DNA of 64,000 bases from JAUYQR01 sp050632395 (lineage in GTDB: Bacteria > Pseudomonadota > Alphaproteobacteria > Rhodobacterales > Rhodobacteraceae): NCBI RefSeq assembly GCF_050632395.1, contig NZ_CP192600.1:558001-622000 (forward strand), in the 5' to 3' direction. A program made the position numbers and the translations under genes. The notes under the pieces are model-generated. The model was not told the origin of the DNA and searched no databases. It saw only the letters and a program-made list of their open reading frames with translations. Shown here piece by piece: positions 7,008 through 16,136 of this stretch. Numbering within the stretch: position 1 is the first letter of the stretch; every line of letters starts with the position of its first letter.

Positions 7008-8809
7008 CTGCGTCCGAAGAGCCGTTCGATATCGTGGAGCTTGAGTTCGACATAGGTCGGGCGGCCGTGGTTGCACTGACCGGAAAGGGGGGTCGCCTCC
7101 ATCTCGCGCAGGAGGGCGTTCATTTCCTCGGCGCGCATCTGGCGGCCGGACCGGACGGAGCCGTGGCAGGACATGCGCGACAGGATGGCGTCGATCTTTC
7201 CTTGCAGAAGGGTGCTGTCGCCGGTGTCGGCAAGTTCGTCGAGGATGTCGCGGATCAGGGCTTTGGCGCTGACCGGGCCGAGGATGGCGGGGGTTTCGCG
7301 GATGGCGATGGCGGTGCCGCCGAAGGGTTCGATGGCAAGGCCGAGGCGGGCAAGGTCGGGGGCGGCGTCAAGGATGCGGGCGGCGTCGGTGGGGGACAGA
7401 TCGACGATTTCGGGGATGAGGAGTGCCTGGGCGGTGATGCCAGAGGTGGCCATCTGGGCCTTGAGGCGTTCGTAGACGAGGCGTTCGTGGGCGGCGTGCT
7501 GGTCGACGATGACGATGCCGGTGGCGGTCTGGGCGATGATGTAATTCTCATGCACCTGCGCGCGGGCGGCACCGAGGGGGCCATCGGCGGCGATTGCGGG
7601 CTCAAACCGAGCTGCGGGGCTTTCGGCGAAACCGGGGGAGCGGGGTTCGGGCGACTGGAACGCGAAGGCGGCGGCGAGGCTGGTCTGGCTGGGGCGGTCG
7701 ATGTGATGCACGGGGCGCATCGCGGCGAGGGTCTCGGTCGCGACGGTGGTCGACGCGCGGTGGCCGGCGCCCGAAAGGGCGGTGCGCAGCGCGGTGATGA
7801 TGAGCGAACGGGCGGCGTCGGGTTCGCGGAAGCGGACCTCGGCCTTGGCGGGGTGGACGTTAACGTCGACGCGCTGGGGGTCGACAATCAGGTTCAGGAC
7901 GGCGGCAGGGTGTCGGTCCCGGCTGAGGACGTCGAAATAGGCGGCGCGGAGGGCGCCGTAGAGCATGCGGTCAAGGACAGGGCGGCCGTTGACGAAAAGG
8001 TGCTGTTGGGCGGAAGAGCCGCGCGAGTAGGTGGGCAGGGCGGCGTAACCGGCAAGGCGGAGGCCGTCGCGCTCGGCGTCGATGGCAAGCGCGTTGTCGA
8101 TGAAATCATGGCCGAGGATGCCGGAGAGGCGATTGGCCAGCGCGTCGGGCGAGAACGGCTGCGGGTCGGCGCGGAAGAGGACACGGGACGCGCCAGCGCT
8201 GACCTCGTTGAGCGTGAAGCCGGTGTGGGGTTCGGCCATTGCGAGGCGGCGGATCACCTCGGCAATGGCCTGCACCTCGGCGCGGTCGGAGCGGAGGAAT
8301 TTAAGGCGCGCAGGGGTGGCGTAAAAGAGGTCGCGCAGTTCGACGACGGTGCCGCGTGTCAGGGCGGCGGGGCGCGGGGCGGAGAGGCGGCCCGCGTCGC
8401 AGGTGATCTGCGCGGCGTCGTGGAGTTGGGCGCGAGAAGTTATGGTCAGGCGGCCGACGGAGCCGAGGCTGGGGAGGGCTTCGCCGCGAAACCCGAAGGA
8501 GCGGATATCGAGGAGGTCGGAGCCGTCGATCTTTGATGTGGCGTGACGTGAGAGGGCGAGCGGCAGGTCGGCGGCGGTCATGCCGCAGCCATCGTCGGTG
8601 ACGCGGATCAGCGTCTTGCCGCCATCGGCGATGTCGACGGTTATGCGACTGGCCCCGGCATCCAGCGCGTTTTCGACCAGTTCCTTCACTGCCGAGGCGG
8701 GACGTTCCACAACCTCGCCCGCCGCGATGCGGTTGATCGCGGCCTCATCCAGTTGGCGGATGACCGGGCGGCCTTCGGAGCCCGTTATCTTGGGGGTATG
8801 AAGAGTCAT
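7004..8809 (-). CDS. mutL: DNA mismatch repair protein MutL
   Basis: The protein has 601 residues, a normal length. The N-terminal GHKL ATPase shows ELVENALDAGA, DDGCGM, SFGFRGEALPS and VNGRPVLDR. After a variable linker the C-terminal dimerisation domain has DQHAAHERLVYE, the DQHA-x2-E-x4-E metal-binding endonuclease motif, plus SCHGSVRSGRQM and QCNHGRPTYV. It is therefore a nicking MutL, as expected in an organism without MutH. It is followed by rmuC in an ATGA overlap. A 44-base gap separates it from the M16 gene on the same strand. Confidence 0.97.
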   Translation of the reverse strand: MTLHTPKITGSEGRPVIRQLDEAAINRIAAGEVVERPASAVKELVENALDAGASRITVDIADGGKTLIRVTDDGCGMTAADLPLALSRHATSKIDGSDLLDIRSFGFRGEALPSLGSVGRLTITSRAQLHDAAQITCDAGRLSAPRPAALTRGTVVELRDLFYATPARLKFLRSDRAEVQAIAEVIRRLAMAEPHTGFTLNEVSAGASRVLFRADPQPFSPDALANRLSGILGHDFIDNALAIDAERDGLRLAGYAALPTYSRGSSAQQHLFVNGRPVLDRMLYGALRAAYFDVLSRDRHPAAVLNLIVDPQRVDVNVHPAKAEVRFREPDAARSLIITALRTALSGAGHRASTTVATETLAAMRPVHHIDRPSQTSLAAAFAFQSPEPRSPGFAESPAARFEPAIAADGPLGAARAQVHENYIIAQTATGIVIVDQHAAHERLVYERLKAQMATSGITAQALLIPEIVDLSPTDAARILDAAPDLARLGLAIEPFGGTAIAIRETPAILGPVSAKALIRDILDELADTGDSTLLQGKIDAILSRMSCHGSVRSGRQMRAEEMNALLREMEATPLSGQCNHGRPTYVELKLHDIERLFGRR

Positions 8810-8853
8810 GCCCCTAGGTGTAGCAGGCGCGGACGAGTCGCGAAAGCGGGAAG

Positions 8854-10161
8854 CTAGGGCGTGGAGGTGACGCCGGTGGGTTGGCCGACGACCACGAAAT
8901 GCAGCGCGTCGGGCTGGAACAGGCGGGCGGCGACGCGCTTCACATCGTCCAGCGTGACCGCCTCGATCTTGGCGTTGCGGGTGACGGCGTAGTCGATGGG
9001 CAGGCCTTCCATCTGCATTCCTACAAGGATGTTGGCGATCGGGCCGTTGCCGTCGAAGCGCAGGGGGTACGAACCGGTGAGGTAGGTCTTGGTTTTGGCA
9101 AGTTCATCCGCGGTGATGCCTTCGGTGGCGATCTTTGCCCATTCGGCGCGGGTCACCTTGATGGCTTCGGCCACCTTGTCGTTGGAGGCGGAGAACTGGC
9201 CAAGCACCAGTTCGGCATGGTCCATCGGCACGAGGTAGCTGCCGATGCCGTAGGTAAGGCCGCGCTTTTCGCGCACTTCGGTCATCAGGCGGGCCGAGAA
9301 GCGACCGCCGCCAAGCACTTCGTTCAGGATGAAGGCGGCGAAGAAATCGGGATCATCGCGGGTGATGCCCTGATGGCCGAAGTATACGGTGGATTGTGGG
9401 GTGGGGAAATCCTGCACCGTGACGCCAGGTTTCAGAAGATATGTGGCATCGGTCGGTTGCGGCGCGCCGGTGGCGGGCAGATCGCCAAGGAGCGTGTCCA
9501 GGAGCGGCCCGAGTTCGGCTGCGGTGATGTCACCGGCGGCGGCGACGTAGATGCGGTCGCGGGCCAGCGCGCCCTTGTGTGCGGCGATGACGTCGTCGCG
9601 GGTGAGGGCGGTGACGGTGTCGATCGTGCCATCGCCGCTTGAAGCATAGGGATGGTCGCCAAAAGCGAGGCGGTCGAAGATTTCAGGCGCGAGGCTGTCG
9701 GGGTCTTTCGCATCGGCGCGCAGGCCGGCGAGAACCTGACCACGGACACGGTCCACCGCGTCTTGATCGAAGCGCGGGTTCACAAGTGCGGAGCGCAGGA
9801 GCGACACGGCCTTGTCGCGGTTTTCCGTGAGGAACCGGGCCGAGACGCCGACGGAATCAGTGCCCGGATCGAAGGTGAACTTGGCGGCCAGGCTGTCGCG
9901 CGCTTCGGCGAAGGCGCGGCTGTCCATGTCATCGGCGCCCTCTTCCAAAAGGCCGGTCATCAGGTTCACGGCGCCGCGCTTTTCGGGAGCATCGAGCGAG
10001 GTGCCGCCGCGGAACTGGATTTCCAGTGCGGTGAAGGGGATGCCGTGGTCTTCGACGAGCCAGGCGGTGATGCCGCCGGGAGAGGTGACTTCCTGGATCT
10101 TCATCTCGGCCTGAGCGGGCAGAGCGAAGAGGACGAGTGCGGCGATCAGGCGGAGCATCAT
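8854..10161 (-). CDS. M16 family peptidase, non-catalytic subunit type
   Basis: The start is ATG 10161, in an ATGA overlap with the upstream M16 gene, giving 435 residues. The signal peptide is MMLRLIAALVLFALPAQA, so the protein is periplasmic. It has the M16 fold but the zinc site HxxEH is absent: the region reads LMTGLLEEGADD. It keeps the substrate-binding REKRGLTYGIGSYL motif in the second half. This is the classic split seen in two-subunit M16 peptidases, where one partner carries zinc and the other the R/Y pair. The partner is encoded immediately upstream at 10158-11522. Confidence 0.9.
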   Translation of the reverse strand: MMLRLIAALVLFALPAQAEMKIQEVTSPGGITAWLVEDHGIPFTALEIQFRGGTSLDAPEKRGAVNLMTGLLEEGADDMDSRAFAEARDSLAAKFTFDPGTDSVGVSARFLTENRDKAVSLLRSALVNPRFDQDAVDRVRGQVLAGLRADAKDPDSLAPEIFDRLAFGDHPYASSGDGTIDTVTALTRDDVIAAHKGALARDRIYVAAAGDITAAELGPLLDTLLGDLPATGAPQPTDATYLLKPGVTVQDFPTPQSTVYFGHQGITRDDPDFFAAFILNEVLGGGRFSARLMTEVREKRGLTYGIGSYLVPMDHAELVLGQFSASNDKVAEAIKVTRAEWAKIATEGITADELAKTKTYLTGSYPLRFDGNGPIANILVGMQMEGLPIDYAVTRNAKIEAVTLDDVKRVAARLFQPDALHFVVVGQPTGVTSTP

Positions 10162-11522
10162 TCCTGTGCCTCCTCGGCTGCGGCGGGGGTGGCCGGGTCT
10201 TCGGGGCGGGTGAGGTAGCCGGTGACGGCATTGCGCCTGTCGAGCACTTTCGCTGCGACCGCGCGGACATCGTCGATGGTCACGGCACCAAGCGCTTCGT
10301 CCCAACCTTGGATATCGGCGAGGGAAAGACCGATGGAAAGTTCCTCGCCATAGGTGCGGGCAAGGCCCTGCACATCGTCCTTGGCGTAGATTTCATTGGC
10401 GCGGATCTGGGTCTTGATGCGTTCGAAGGCGTCGGCATCGGGGCCGTCCTTCAGGAACGTCGCGAGGACCTTGTCCATCGCGGCTTCGGCATCGGGAAGG
10501 GTGACGCCCGGAACCGGCACGACGACGAAGCCGAAGGTGGCATCGTCGATCGAGGTGCCGTCGTAGTAGGCCGTGGAATAAACCGCGATCTGGCTGTCGA
10601 ACTGAAGCGCACGGGCAAGCACCGAGGTCTGGCCAGAACCGCCGAGAAGTTCGGCAAGAATGGTCAGGGCGGCGGCATCCTTTTGGTCGCCGGGGTCGCG
10701 TTCCGGCGCGAGGTAGGTGCGCATGACATAGGGCTCAGACACGCGTTCGTCGGCAAGCGACAGGCGGCGTTCGGACAGTTGCGGCGGTTCCTGGGGGCGG
10801 ACGCGCGGGGTGATGCCTTCGGAGGGTTTCAGCGGGCCGAAGTGCTTTTCGGCCATCGCGCGCACGGCGTCGGGCGTCACGTCGCCGGCCACGACAAGGG
10901 TCGCGTTGTTTGGCGCGTAGAAGCGTTGGTAGTAGGTCAGCGCGTCTTCGCGGCTTAGCTGCTCCATCTCGTGGCGCCAGCCGATGATCGGCACGCCGTA
11001 GGGGTGGTTCAGGAACTGCGCCGCGCGCATCTGTTCGGACAAAAGCGCGCCGGGGCTGCTGTCGGTGCGCTGGGCGCGTTCTTCCAGAATGACCTGCCGT
11101 TCGGTGGTGACGTCGTCTTCGGTCAGGCGCAGGTTGCGCATCCGGTCGGCTTCCATCTCCATCATCAGGTCAAGCCGGTCGGCGGCGACCCGCTGAAAAT
11201 AGGCGGTATAATCCCACGAGGTGAAGGCGTTGTCGTTGCCGCCCTGCGCCTCGACGATGGCGGAGAAATCGCCGGGGGCGATTTTTTCGGTACCCTTGAA
11301 CATCAGATGTTCAAGGAAGTGCGCGATGCCGGAATGGCCGGCGGGTTCATCAGCGGCACCGACGCGGTACCAGACCATGTTGACCACGACCGGCGCGCGG
11401 TGATCTTCGATCACGACTACGTCGAGGCCGTTTTCAAGCTGGAAGTTGGTGACGGTTTCGGCGCTGGCGGCAAATGATACGCTGAAGGCAACTGCGGCCA
11501 TAAGGCCGGTTCGTCTGAGCAT
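10158..11522 (-). CDS. M16 family zinc metallopeptidase, catalytic subunit type
   Basis: The protein has 454 residues, with ATG 11522 preceded by a good SD (GGAGGTTACCC). The signal peptide ends near SFAASA (residue 21). The inverted zinc motif HFLEH is at residues 68-72 (H68, E71, H72), and the downstream acidic ligand region is VILEERAQR. It is predicted to act as a periplasmic peptidase in a heterodimer with the M16 protein encoded next, which lacks the zinc motif. It is conserved next to lspA and DUF3035 genes in Rhodobacteraceae. The natural substrate is unknown. Confidence 0.92.
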   Translation of the reverse strand: MLRRTGLMAAVAFSVSFAASAETVTNFQLENGLDVVVIEDHRAPVVVNMVWYRVGAADEPAGHSGIAHFLEHLMFKGTEKIAPGDFSAIVEAQGGNDNAFTSWDYTAYFQRVAADRLDLMMEMEADRMRNLRLTEDDVTTERQVILEERAQRTDSSPGALLSEQMRAAQFLNHPYGVPIIGWRHEMEQLSREDALTYYQRFYAPNNATLVVAGDVTPDAVRAMAEKHFGPLKPSEGITPRVRPQEPPQLSERRLSLADERVSEPYVMRTYLAPERDPGDQKDAAALTILAELLGGSGQTSVLARALQFDSQIAVYSTAYYDGTSIDDATFGFVVVPVPGVTLPDAEAAMDKVLATFLKDGPDADAFERIKTQIRANEIYAKDDVQGLARTYGEELSIGLSLADIQGWDEALGAVTIDDVRAVAAKVLDRRNAVTGYLTRPEDPATPAAAEEAQE

Positions 11523-11596
11523 GGGTAACCTCCGCCACTGCGCTGTGCATGAGTTGCAGGCTGGACGCCCACAATCAAGCCGTGGCCACGCGCTTG

Positions 11597-12127
11597 TTAC
11601 TCTTCGTCGGGCTTGCGGGGTGGGGCAGAGGGGGTCTTTACCCCGGCTGCACGCCAGCGGGCCAGTTCGGCCTGCTGGTCAAGGCGCTGCTTGCGGTAGG
11701 CCTTGTAGTAGACGTTGACGTTGAACAGCCGTTCGAGGATGCGACCGTTGTTGTCGCGCCGCCATTCAAGGTCTTCCGAGGCGAGCGTGGAGCGGATGTT
11801 ACCTTCGACGCCGAAGCGGGCAGCGTGGTTGTAAAGCGCGCTGTCGCCAGCCGGGATGCCGCCGGCGCTGCCGGGCTTGCCGCCAAGCGCCACGATGGCG
11901 TCATCGAGGGGCTGCGCGTCCGTCAGGTTGGCGCCACCAAGGGTTGGTTCCGGCAAGGTAGACAGGTCTTGCGGCATCGTCAGAGGCTTTGCCGGCAGGA
12001 CGCCGAATTCGTCCGGACCCTCGCCGGTGCGCAGGTTCATCAGTTGCGGTGTGCCGTTTCCGGCGCATCCGGCAAGCACGAGCAGCGTCGCAACCGCGAT
12101 CAACGCCTTGCCCCTTGCTGCCTGCAT
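11597..12127 (-). CDS. DUF3035 family lipoprotein
   Basis: The start is ATG 12127 with GGAGG 5 bases upstream; the upstream GTG at 12139 is less likely. It encodes 176 residues. The lipobox VLAGC places the lipidated cysteine at residue 21, so it is a membrane-anchored lipoprotein. The rest is low in hydrophobics, with a conserved FGVLPAKPLTMPQDLSTLPEP segment and an ERLFNVNVYYKAYRKQ region. It lies between lspA, whose product would process it, and the M16 pair, on the same strand. The function is unknown. Confidence 0.82.
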   Translation of the reverse strand: MQAARGKALIAVATLLVLAGCAGNGTPQLMNLRTGEGPDEFGVLPAKPLTMPQDLSTLPEPTLGGANLTDAQPLDDAIVALGGKPGSAGGIPAGDSALYNHAARFGVEGNIRSTLASEDLEWRRDNNGRILERLFNVNVYYKAYRKQRLDQQAELARWRAAGVKTPSAPPRKPDEE

Positions 12128-12189
12128 TGCTGCCTCCACTCCGTCTTTTTCCCGTCTTAGCCTAAAGCAATCCGATCGTCACGGGGTCT

Positions 12190-12684
12190 TTACCTGCGCC
12201 GCTTGCGGGGTTTTGCCGGTTTGTCGGATGCACCTGTGAAGATCACAAGGCCGATGGCGCCGACGAAGATTGCAATGTCAGCGACGTTGAAAGCATAGGG
12301 ATTTTCGATACCGCAGCAGGACATGTTGAGAAAGTCGGCCACGGCGCCATAGACAATCCGGTCGATCACATTGCCGAGTGCGCCGCCGATCAGGAGGCCG
12401 GCGGCAAGTTCTGCCCGCAGGCCGGGGCTGTCGCGGCGAATCCACCACAACACCCATGCGGAGATGGCGATGGCGACGGCGATCAGCACCCAGCGCATGA
12501 CGTCGGCGTTGTTGGCAAAGAGGCCGAAATTGATGCCGCGGTTCCATGCCATGCGGAACACGAGGTAGGGCGGGAAAACGTCGATCTCGCCCCGGTTGAT
12601 CAGGTCGAGGCCCTGCACGATGGCCAGTTTCGAGATCTGGTCGATCACGAATGTCAGGGTGGCGGTGATGGCAAGGCGCCGCAT
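12190..12684 (-). CDS. lspA: Lipoprotein signal peptidase
   Basis: The start is ATG 12684, one base after the purH stop, giving 164 residues. It is an inner-membrane aspartyl peptidase that removes prolipoprotein signal peptides. Four transmembrane helices are visible. The catalytic aspartates sit in GALGNVIDRIVYGAVADFLN and FNVADIAI, both family signatures. The basic tail KPAKPRKRRR ends in the cytoplasm. The start at 12732 would extend into purH and is rejected. Confidence 0.95.
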   Translation of the reverse strand: MRRLAITATLTFVIDQISKLAIVQGLDLINRGEIDVFPPYLVFRMAWNRGINFGLFANNADVMRWVLIAVAIAISAWVLWWIRRDSPGLRAELAAGLLIGGALGNVIDRIVYGAVADFLNMSCCGIENPYAFNVADIAIFVGAIGLVIFTGASDKPAKPRKRRR

Positions 12685-12685
12685 G

Positions 12686-14272
12686 TCAGTGCCGGAAGTG
12701 ACGCTGGTTGGTGAACACCATCGCCAACCCACGTTCGTTGGCGGCGGCGATCACCTCGTCGTCGCGCATCGAGCCGCCGGGCTGGATGATCGCGGTCGCG
12801 CCGGCTTCGGCAGCCGAGATCAGTCCGTCGGCGAAGGGAAAGAAGGCGTCGGAGGCGACGACCGCGCCTTGTGTAAGGGGCGCGGGCAGGCCGAGAGTTT
12901 CGGCCATGTCCTGTGCCTTGCGGGCGGCGATGCGGGTGCTGTCGACGCGGCTCATCTGGCCGGCACCGATGCCGACGGTGGCGCCGTCCCGGACATAGAT
13001 GATGGCGTTCGACTTGACGTGCTTGGCGACGGTCCAGGCGAACATCAGGTCGGCCAGTTCCTTGTCGGTCGGGGTGCGTCTGGTTACGACCCGCAGGTCG
13101 GCCGGGGTAATGTGGCCTGCGTCGCGGTCCTGCACCAGAAAGCCGCCCGCGACCTGCTTGAAAGCAAGGGCTTTCGTCAGCGGGTCGGGCAATTCGGAGG
13201 TGAGGAGCAGGCGGAGGTTCTTCTTGGCGGCGAAGATCGCTTTTGCCGCGTCGCTGGCGCCGGGGGCGATGACGACCTCGGTGAAGATCTTGACGATTTC
13301 CTCGGCGGTTTCGGCGTCGAGCGGCTGGTTAAGCGCGACGATGCCACCAAAGGCCGAGGTCTGGTCGCAGACATAGGCGCGGCGGTAGGCTTCGGCCAGC
13401 GTGGATGCCTGGGCGACGCCGCAGGGGTTGGCGTGCTTGATGATGGCGCAGGCGGGCGCGCTGCCGGAAAATTCGGCCACCAGTTCAAAGGCGGCGTCGG
13501 TGTCGTTGATGTTGTTGTAAGACAGCTCCTTGCCCTGCATCTGGCGCGCGGTGGCAACGCCGGGGCGGCGCGTGCCATCGGTGTAGAAGGCGGCCTGCTG
13601 GTGCGGATTCTCGCCGTAGCGCAGGGTTTGCGCCAGTTTGCCGGCAAAGCTGCGGTAGCGCGGGGCCGGTTCGTCGATCTCGGCGGCGAACCAGGTGGCG
13701 ACGGCGGTGTCGTAGGCGGCGGTGCGGGCGTAGGCGGTAAGGGCGAGCTTCTGGCGGAAGGCCATGCCGGTTGCGCCGTGATGCGCCTTCATCTGGTCGA
13801 GCAGTGCGTCGTAGTCGGCCGGATCGGTGACCACGGTGACGAAGCGGTGGTTCTTGGCGGCAGCGCGGATCATCGCTGGGCCGCCGATGTCGATGTTTTC
13901 GATGCAGGTGGCATGGTCGGCGCCGCGCGCCACGGTCTGTTCGAAGGGGTAGAGGTTGACGATCAGAAGGTCGATCGGCTCGATCCCGTGGGCGGCCATC
14001 GCGACAAGGTGTTCATCGTCGTCGCGCAGGGCCAGAAGGCCGCCGTGGACGTTGGGATGCAGGGTCTTGACCCGGCCGTCCATCATCTCGGGAAAGCCGG
14101 TCACGTCGGACACATCGCGGACCGACAGCCCCGCCGCGCGCAACATGCCCGAGGTGCCGCCGGTGGAGATGAGTTCCACCCCCTGTGCGGCCAGCGCGCG
14201 GGCAAGGTCCAAGAGGCCGGTCTTGTCGGACACGGAAATCAGCGCGCGTCCGATGGGAACGAGGTTGGTCAT
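12686..14272 (-). CDS. purH: Bifunctional AICAR transformylase/IMP cyclohydrolase
   Basis: The protein has 528 residues, full length. It catalyses the last two steps of de novo purine synthesis, formylating AICAR with 10-formyl-THF and closing the ring to IMP. The N-terminal MGS-like IMP cyclohydrolase domain starts ALISVSDKTGLLDLARAL and includes STGGTSGMLR and VTGFPEMMDGRVKTLHP. The AICARFT domain includes LRYGENPHQQAAFY, KELSYNNINDTDAA and IKHANPCGVA. The last segment has SDAFFPFADG. It lies just upstream of lspA and downstream of the heparinase-like gene, all on the minus strand. Confidence 0.97.
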   Translation of the reverse strand: MTNLVPIGRALISVSDKTGLLDLARALAAQGVELISTGGTSGMLRAAGLSVRDVSDVTGFPEMMDGRVKTLHPNVHGGLLALRDDDEHLVAMAAHGIEPIDLLIVNLYPFEQTVARGADHATCIENIDIGGPAMIRAAAKNHRFVTVVTDPADYDALLDQMKAHHGATGMAFRQKLALTAYARTAAYDTAVATWFAAEIDEPAPRYRSFAGKLAQTLRYGENPHQQAAFYTDGTRRPGVATARQMQGKELSYNNINDTDAAFELVAEFSGSAPACAIIKHANPCGVAQASTLAEAYRRAYVCDQTSAFGGIVALNQPLDAETAEEIVKIFTEVVIAPGASDAAKAIFAAKKNLRLLLTSELPDPLTKALAFKQVAGGFLVQDRDAGHITPADLRVVTRRTPTDKELADLMFAWTVAKHVKSNAIIYVRDGATVGIGAGQMSRVDSTRIAARKAQDMAETLGLPAPLTQGAVVASDAFFPFADGLISAAEAGATAIIQPGGSMRDDEVIAAANERGLAMVFTNQRHFRH

Positions 14273-14305
14273 GCGGATAGCCCCTGTTCTGTCGCGGCGG
14301 GCAGG

Positions 14306-16036
14306 TCAGCTTTGGCCTTCAGGGTCGCTGCTTTCCAGATCCCGGATGGCGAGCGGAGTATCCTGCGCTTTCGCCAAGGTCCAGCCTATGCGCGTTTCAA
14401 AGCCGCGGGCGTGGCTTGCCAGCACGATCTGGGTGGTCGGCCGGGGGTTCAGGCGGCCTTTTTCAAAGTAGACCGAGGGTTGGAGCGACAATTTTGCGCC
14501 GCCGCTGAAGCGAAAGACCCAAATTTCACCACTGCGCAAAGCGAGCGAAATGGCGGTGCCGCCCAGATCGAGGGCGGCGTCGACTTCGGGGTGCAGGTGA
14601 AAGCGGATCGAGAAGGCGGCGCCGTCAAGGCGTGTTTCGGTCATCATGTCCTCGAACCGGCGGCGGGCGTCGGCAGTGAGGGCCGTCAGCGCATCGACCC
14701 CGGTAAAGCGGCGGCCATCCTGCGACAGGGTCAGCGCGCGGCTGGTGATGAGGCCGTGGCTTTTGAGCCAGCCGTCGTGGGCAAGGTAAAGGTCAGTGCC
14801 TTCGACGCCGACAGTCAGGCGCGACACGGTGATTGCGGCGCGGTCGGACAGTTCGGCGTCGGCTTTGCGGCTGAAGCGCGAGGATGACATGCCGTCCATC
14901 GAGAGCACGGAATGCGACGGCGTTGCCCGCCCGGCCATCCGCCATGCCGCACCGAAGGGCGCGCCGGAGCCGCAGTTGACGATTACGGCGCGGCGGCCCG
15001 AGGTCATTTCGAACGCGGTGGTCGAGGCGTGTGCGGTGGCTGCCGCGCGACCGCCGGGTGGGGCGGAGGCATCGACGATCACCGAGGTGCGCCGGCCGTT
15101 CAGGCGGGCGAAGCCCATCGCGATCGAGGGGGTGGCGCTGGCGCGCACCCCGGCCGAGGCGAGAGCTTGGTCAAGGCGACCCTCGACACCCTTGCCGCCG
15201 CCGTGGAAGCGGGCGAGATCGCCATCGGCGTGGCGCAGGGCGCGCAGGGCGGGCGCGATGCGCGCGATGGCATCGGCCAGATCGTGCGGCACATTGCGCG
15301 ACGCCTCGGTCAACGCGGTGGCGGACCAGGTGAGAAGCGTCAGGACTTCGAGCAGTTCTTCGGGGTTGCGGGTGGGCAGGCCGCCTTCGGCGTCGATTTC
15401 CGTGCGACATTCGGTGGCGAGGGCGGCGGTTGCGGGGGCGATCAGCTTTTCCATCCCGATCAGGGAAATGCCGGCATAGACGAGGCCGGTCAGCGCCTCG
15501 AACCGGGGCAGGCCGGGGGCGGCGGCCTGCCAGCGACGCGACAGAAACGCCGATTGCTGCGACAGAGAGCGGTAATAGGCGACCGAGGCTTCCTTGTCGC
15601 GGCCGTTCAAAAGGAGGGTCGCGTGATGGACCCAGCGGATGATGCGGCGGCCGGTCAGATCGGGGGTCCAGCCGGGACCGAAGCCTGCGGAGTAGCGCGC
15701 GATCCAGGCCCAGGTCCAATCTTGCGCAAGGCTGCGGGCCGCCGGGCTGCCAAGGGCCGCCAGATCATCGAGCCACGCAAAGCCATGCGCATCGGCATCG
15801 AAGGCGGGGTCGGGCGAGGGAATGTCCCACAATAGTGTGCCGGGGGCTTCGGCGAAATGCCCGGAAAACAGGATGTTGCCAGAGACAAGCTGCTTGCCGC
15901 GCGCATAAAGGCCGATGCTGCGCGGTTCGGGTTGCGACACAAAACCCGCAGCCGGTTTTGCCCGCCGCGCCGCAAAGGCCGCGTAACGGTCGGCAAACCC
16001 GCTGCGCGGGGGTGTTGCGCTTGACTTCCGGCTCAC
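14306..16036 (-). CDS. Heparinase II/III family protein
   Basis: The protein has 576 residues with a GTG start (16036). The N-terminal α/α toroid region includes FSGHFAEAPGTLLWDI, WIARYSAGFGPGWTPDLTGRRI and LEALTGLVYAG-like helices. The C-terminal β-sandwich includes RRAVIVNCGSGAPFGAAWRMAGRATPSHSVLSMDG, with a histidine typical of the family. Despite the name, the conserved alphaproteobacterial member upstream of purH is probably not a heparin lyase. It may act on an envelope or extracellular polysaccharide. No signal peptide is visible, so location is uncertain. Confidence 0.85.
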   Translation of the reverse strand: MSRKSSATPPRSGFADRYAAFAARRAKPAAGFVSQPEPRSIGLYARGKQLVSGNILFSGHFAEAPGTLLWDIPSPDPAFDADAHGFAWLDDLAALGSPAARSLAQDWTWAWIARYSAGFGPGWTPDLTGRRIIRWVHHATLLLNGRDKEASVAYYRSLSQQSAFLSRRWQAAAPGLPRFEALTGLVYAGISLIGMEKLIAPATAALATECRTEIDAEGGLPTRNPEELLEVLTLLTWSATALTEASRNVPHDLADAIARIAPALRALRHADGDLARFHGGGKGVEGRLDQALASAGVRASATPSIAMGFARLNGRRTSVIVDASAPPGGRAAATAHASTTAFEMTSGRRAVIVNCGSGAPFGAAWRMAGRATPSHSVLSMDGMSSSRFSRKADAELSDRAAITVSRLTVGVEGTDLYLAHDGWLKSHGLITSRALTLSQDGRRFTGVDALTALTADARRRFEDMMTETRLDGAAFSIRFHLHPEVDAALDLGGTAISLALRSGEIWVFRFSGGAKLSLQPSVYFEKGRLNPRPTTQIVLASHARGFETRIGWTLAKAQDTPLAIRDLESSDPEGQS

Positions 16037-16136
16037 TTCGCTGCCTCGCCTGTTCTGTCCGGTTGGCCCGGATCGTCAGGCTAAAGCATAACGTGACGGG
16101 AATGGCCTGTCACGCCAAAGGGGCAGGGTGCCCTGA

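Noticed and set aside
7034..8536. 500-codon plus-strand frame
   Set aside because: Antisense of mutL, very glycine-rich, no domain.
12596..14887. 763-codon plus-strand frame
   Set aside because: Antisense of lspA, purH and part of the heparinase gene, with no recognisable domain or SD.
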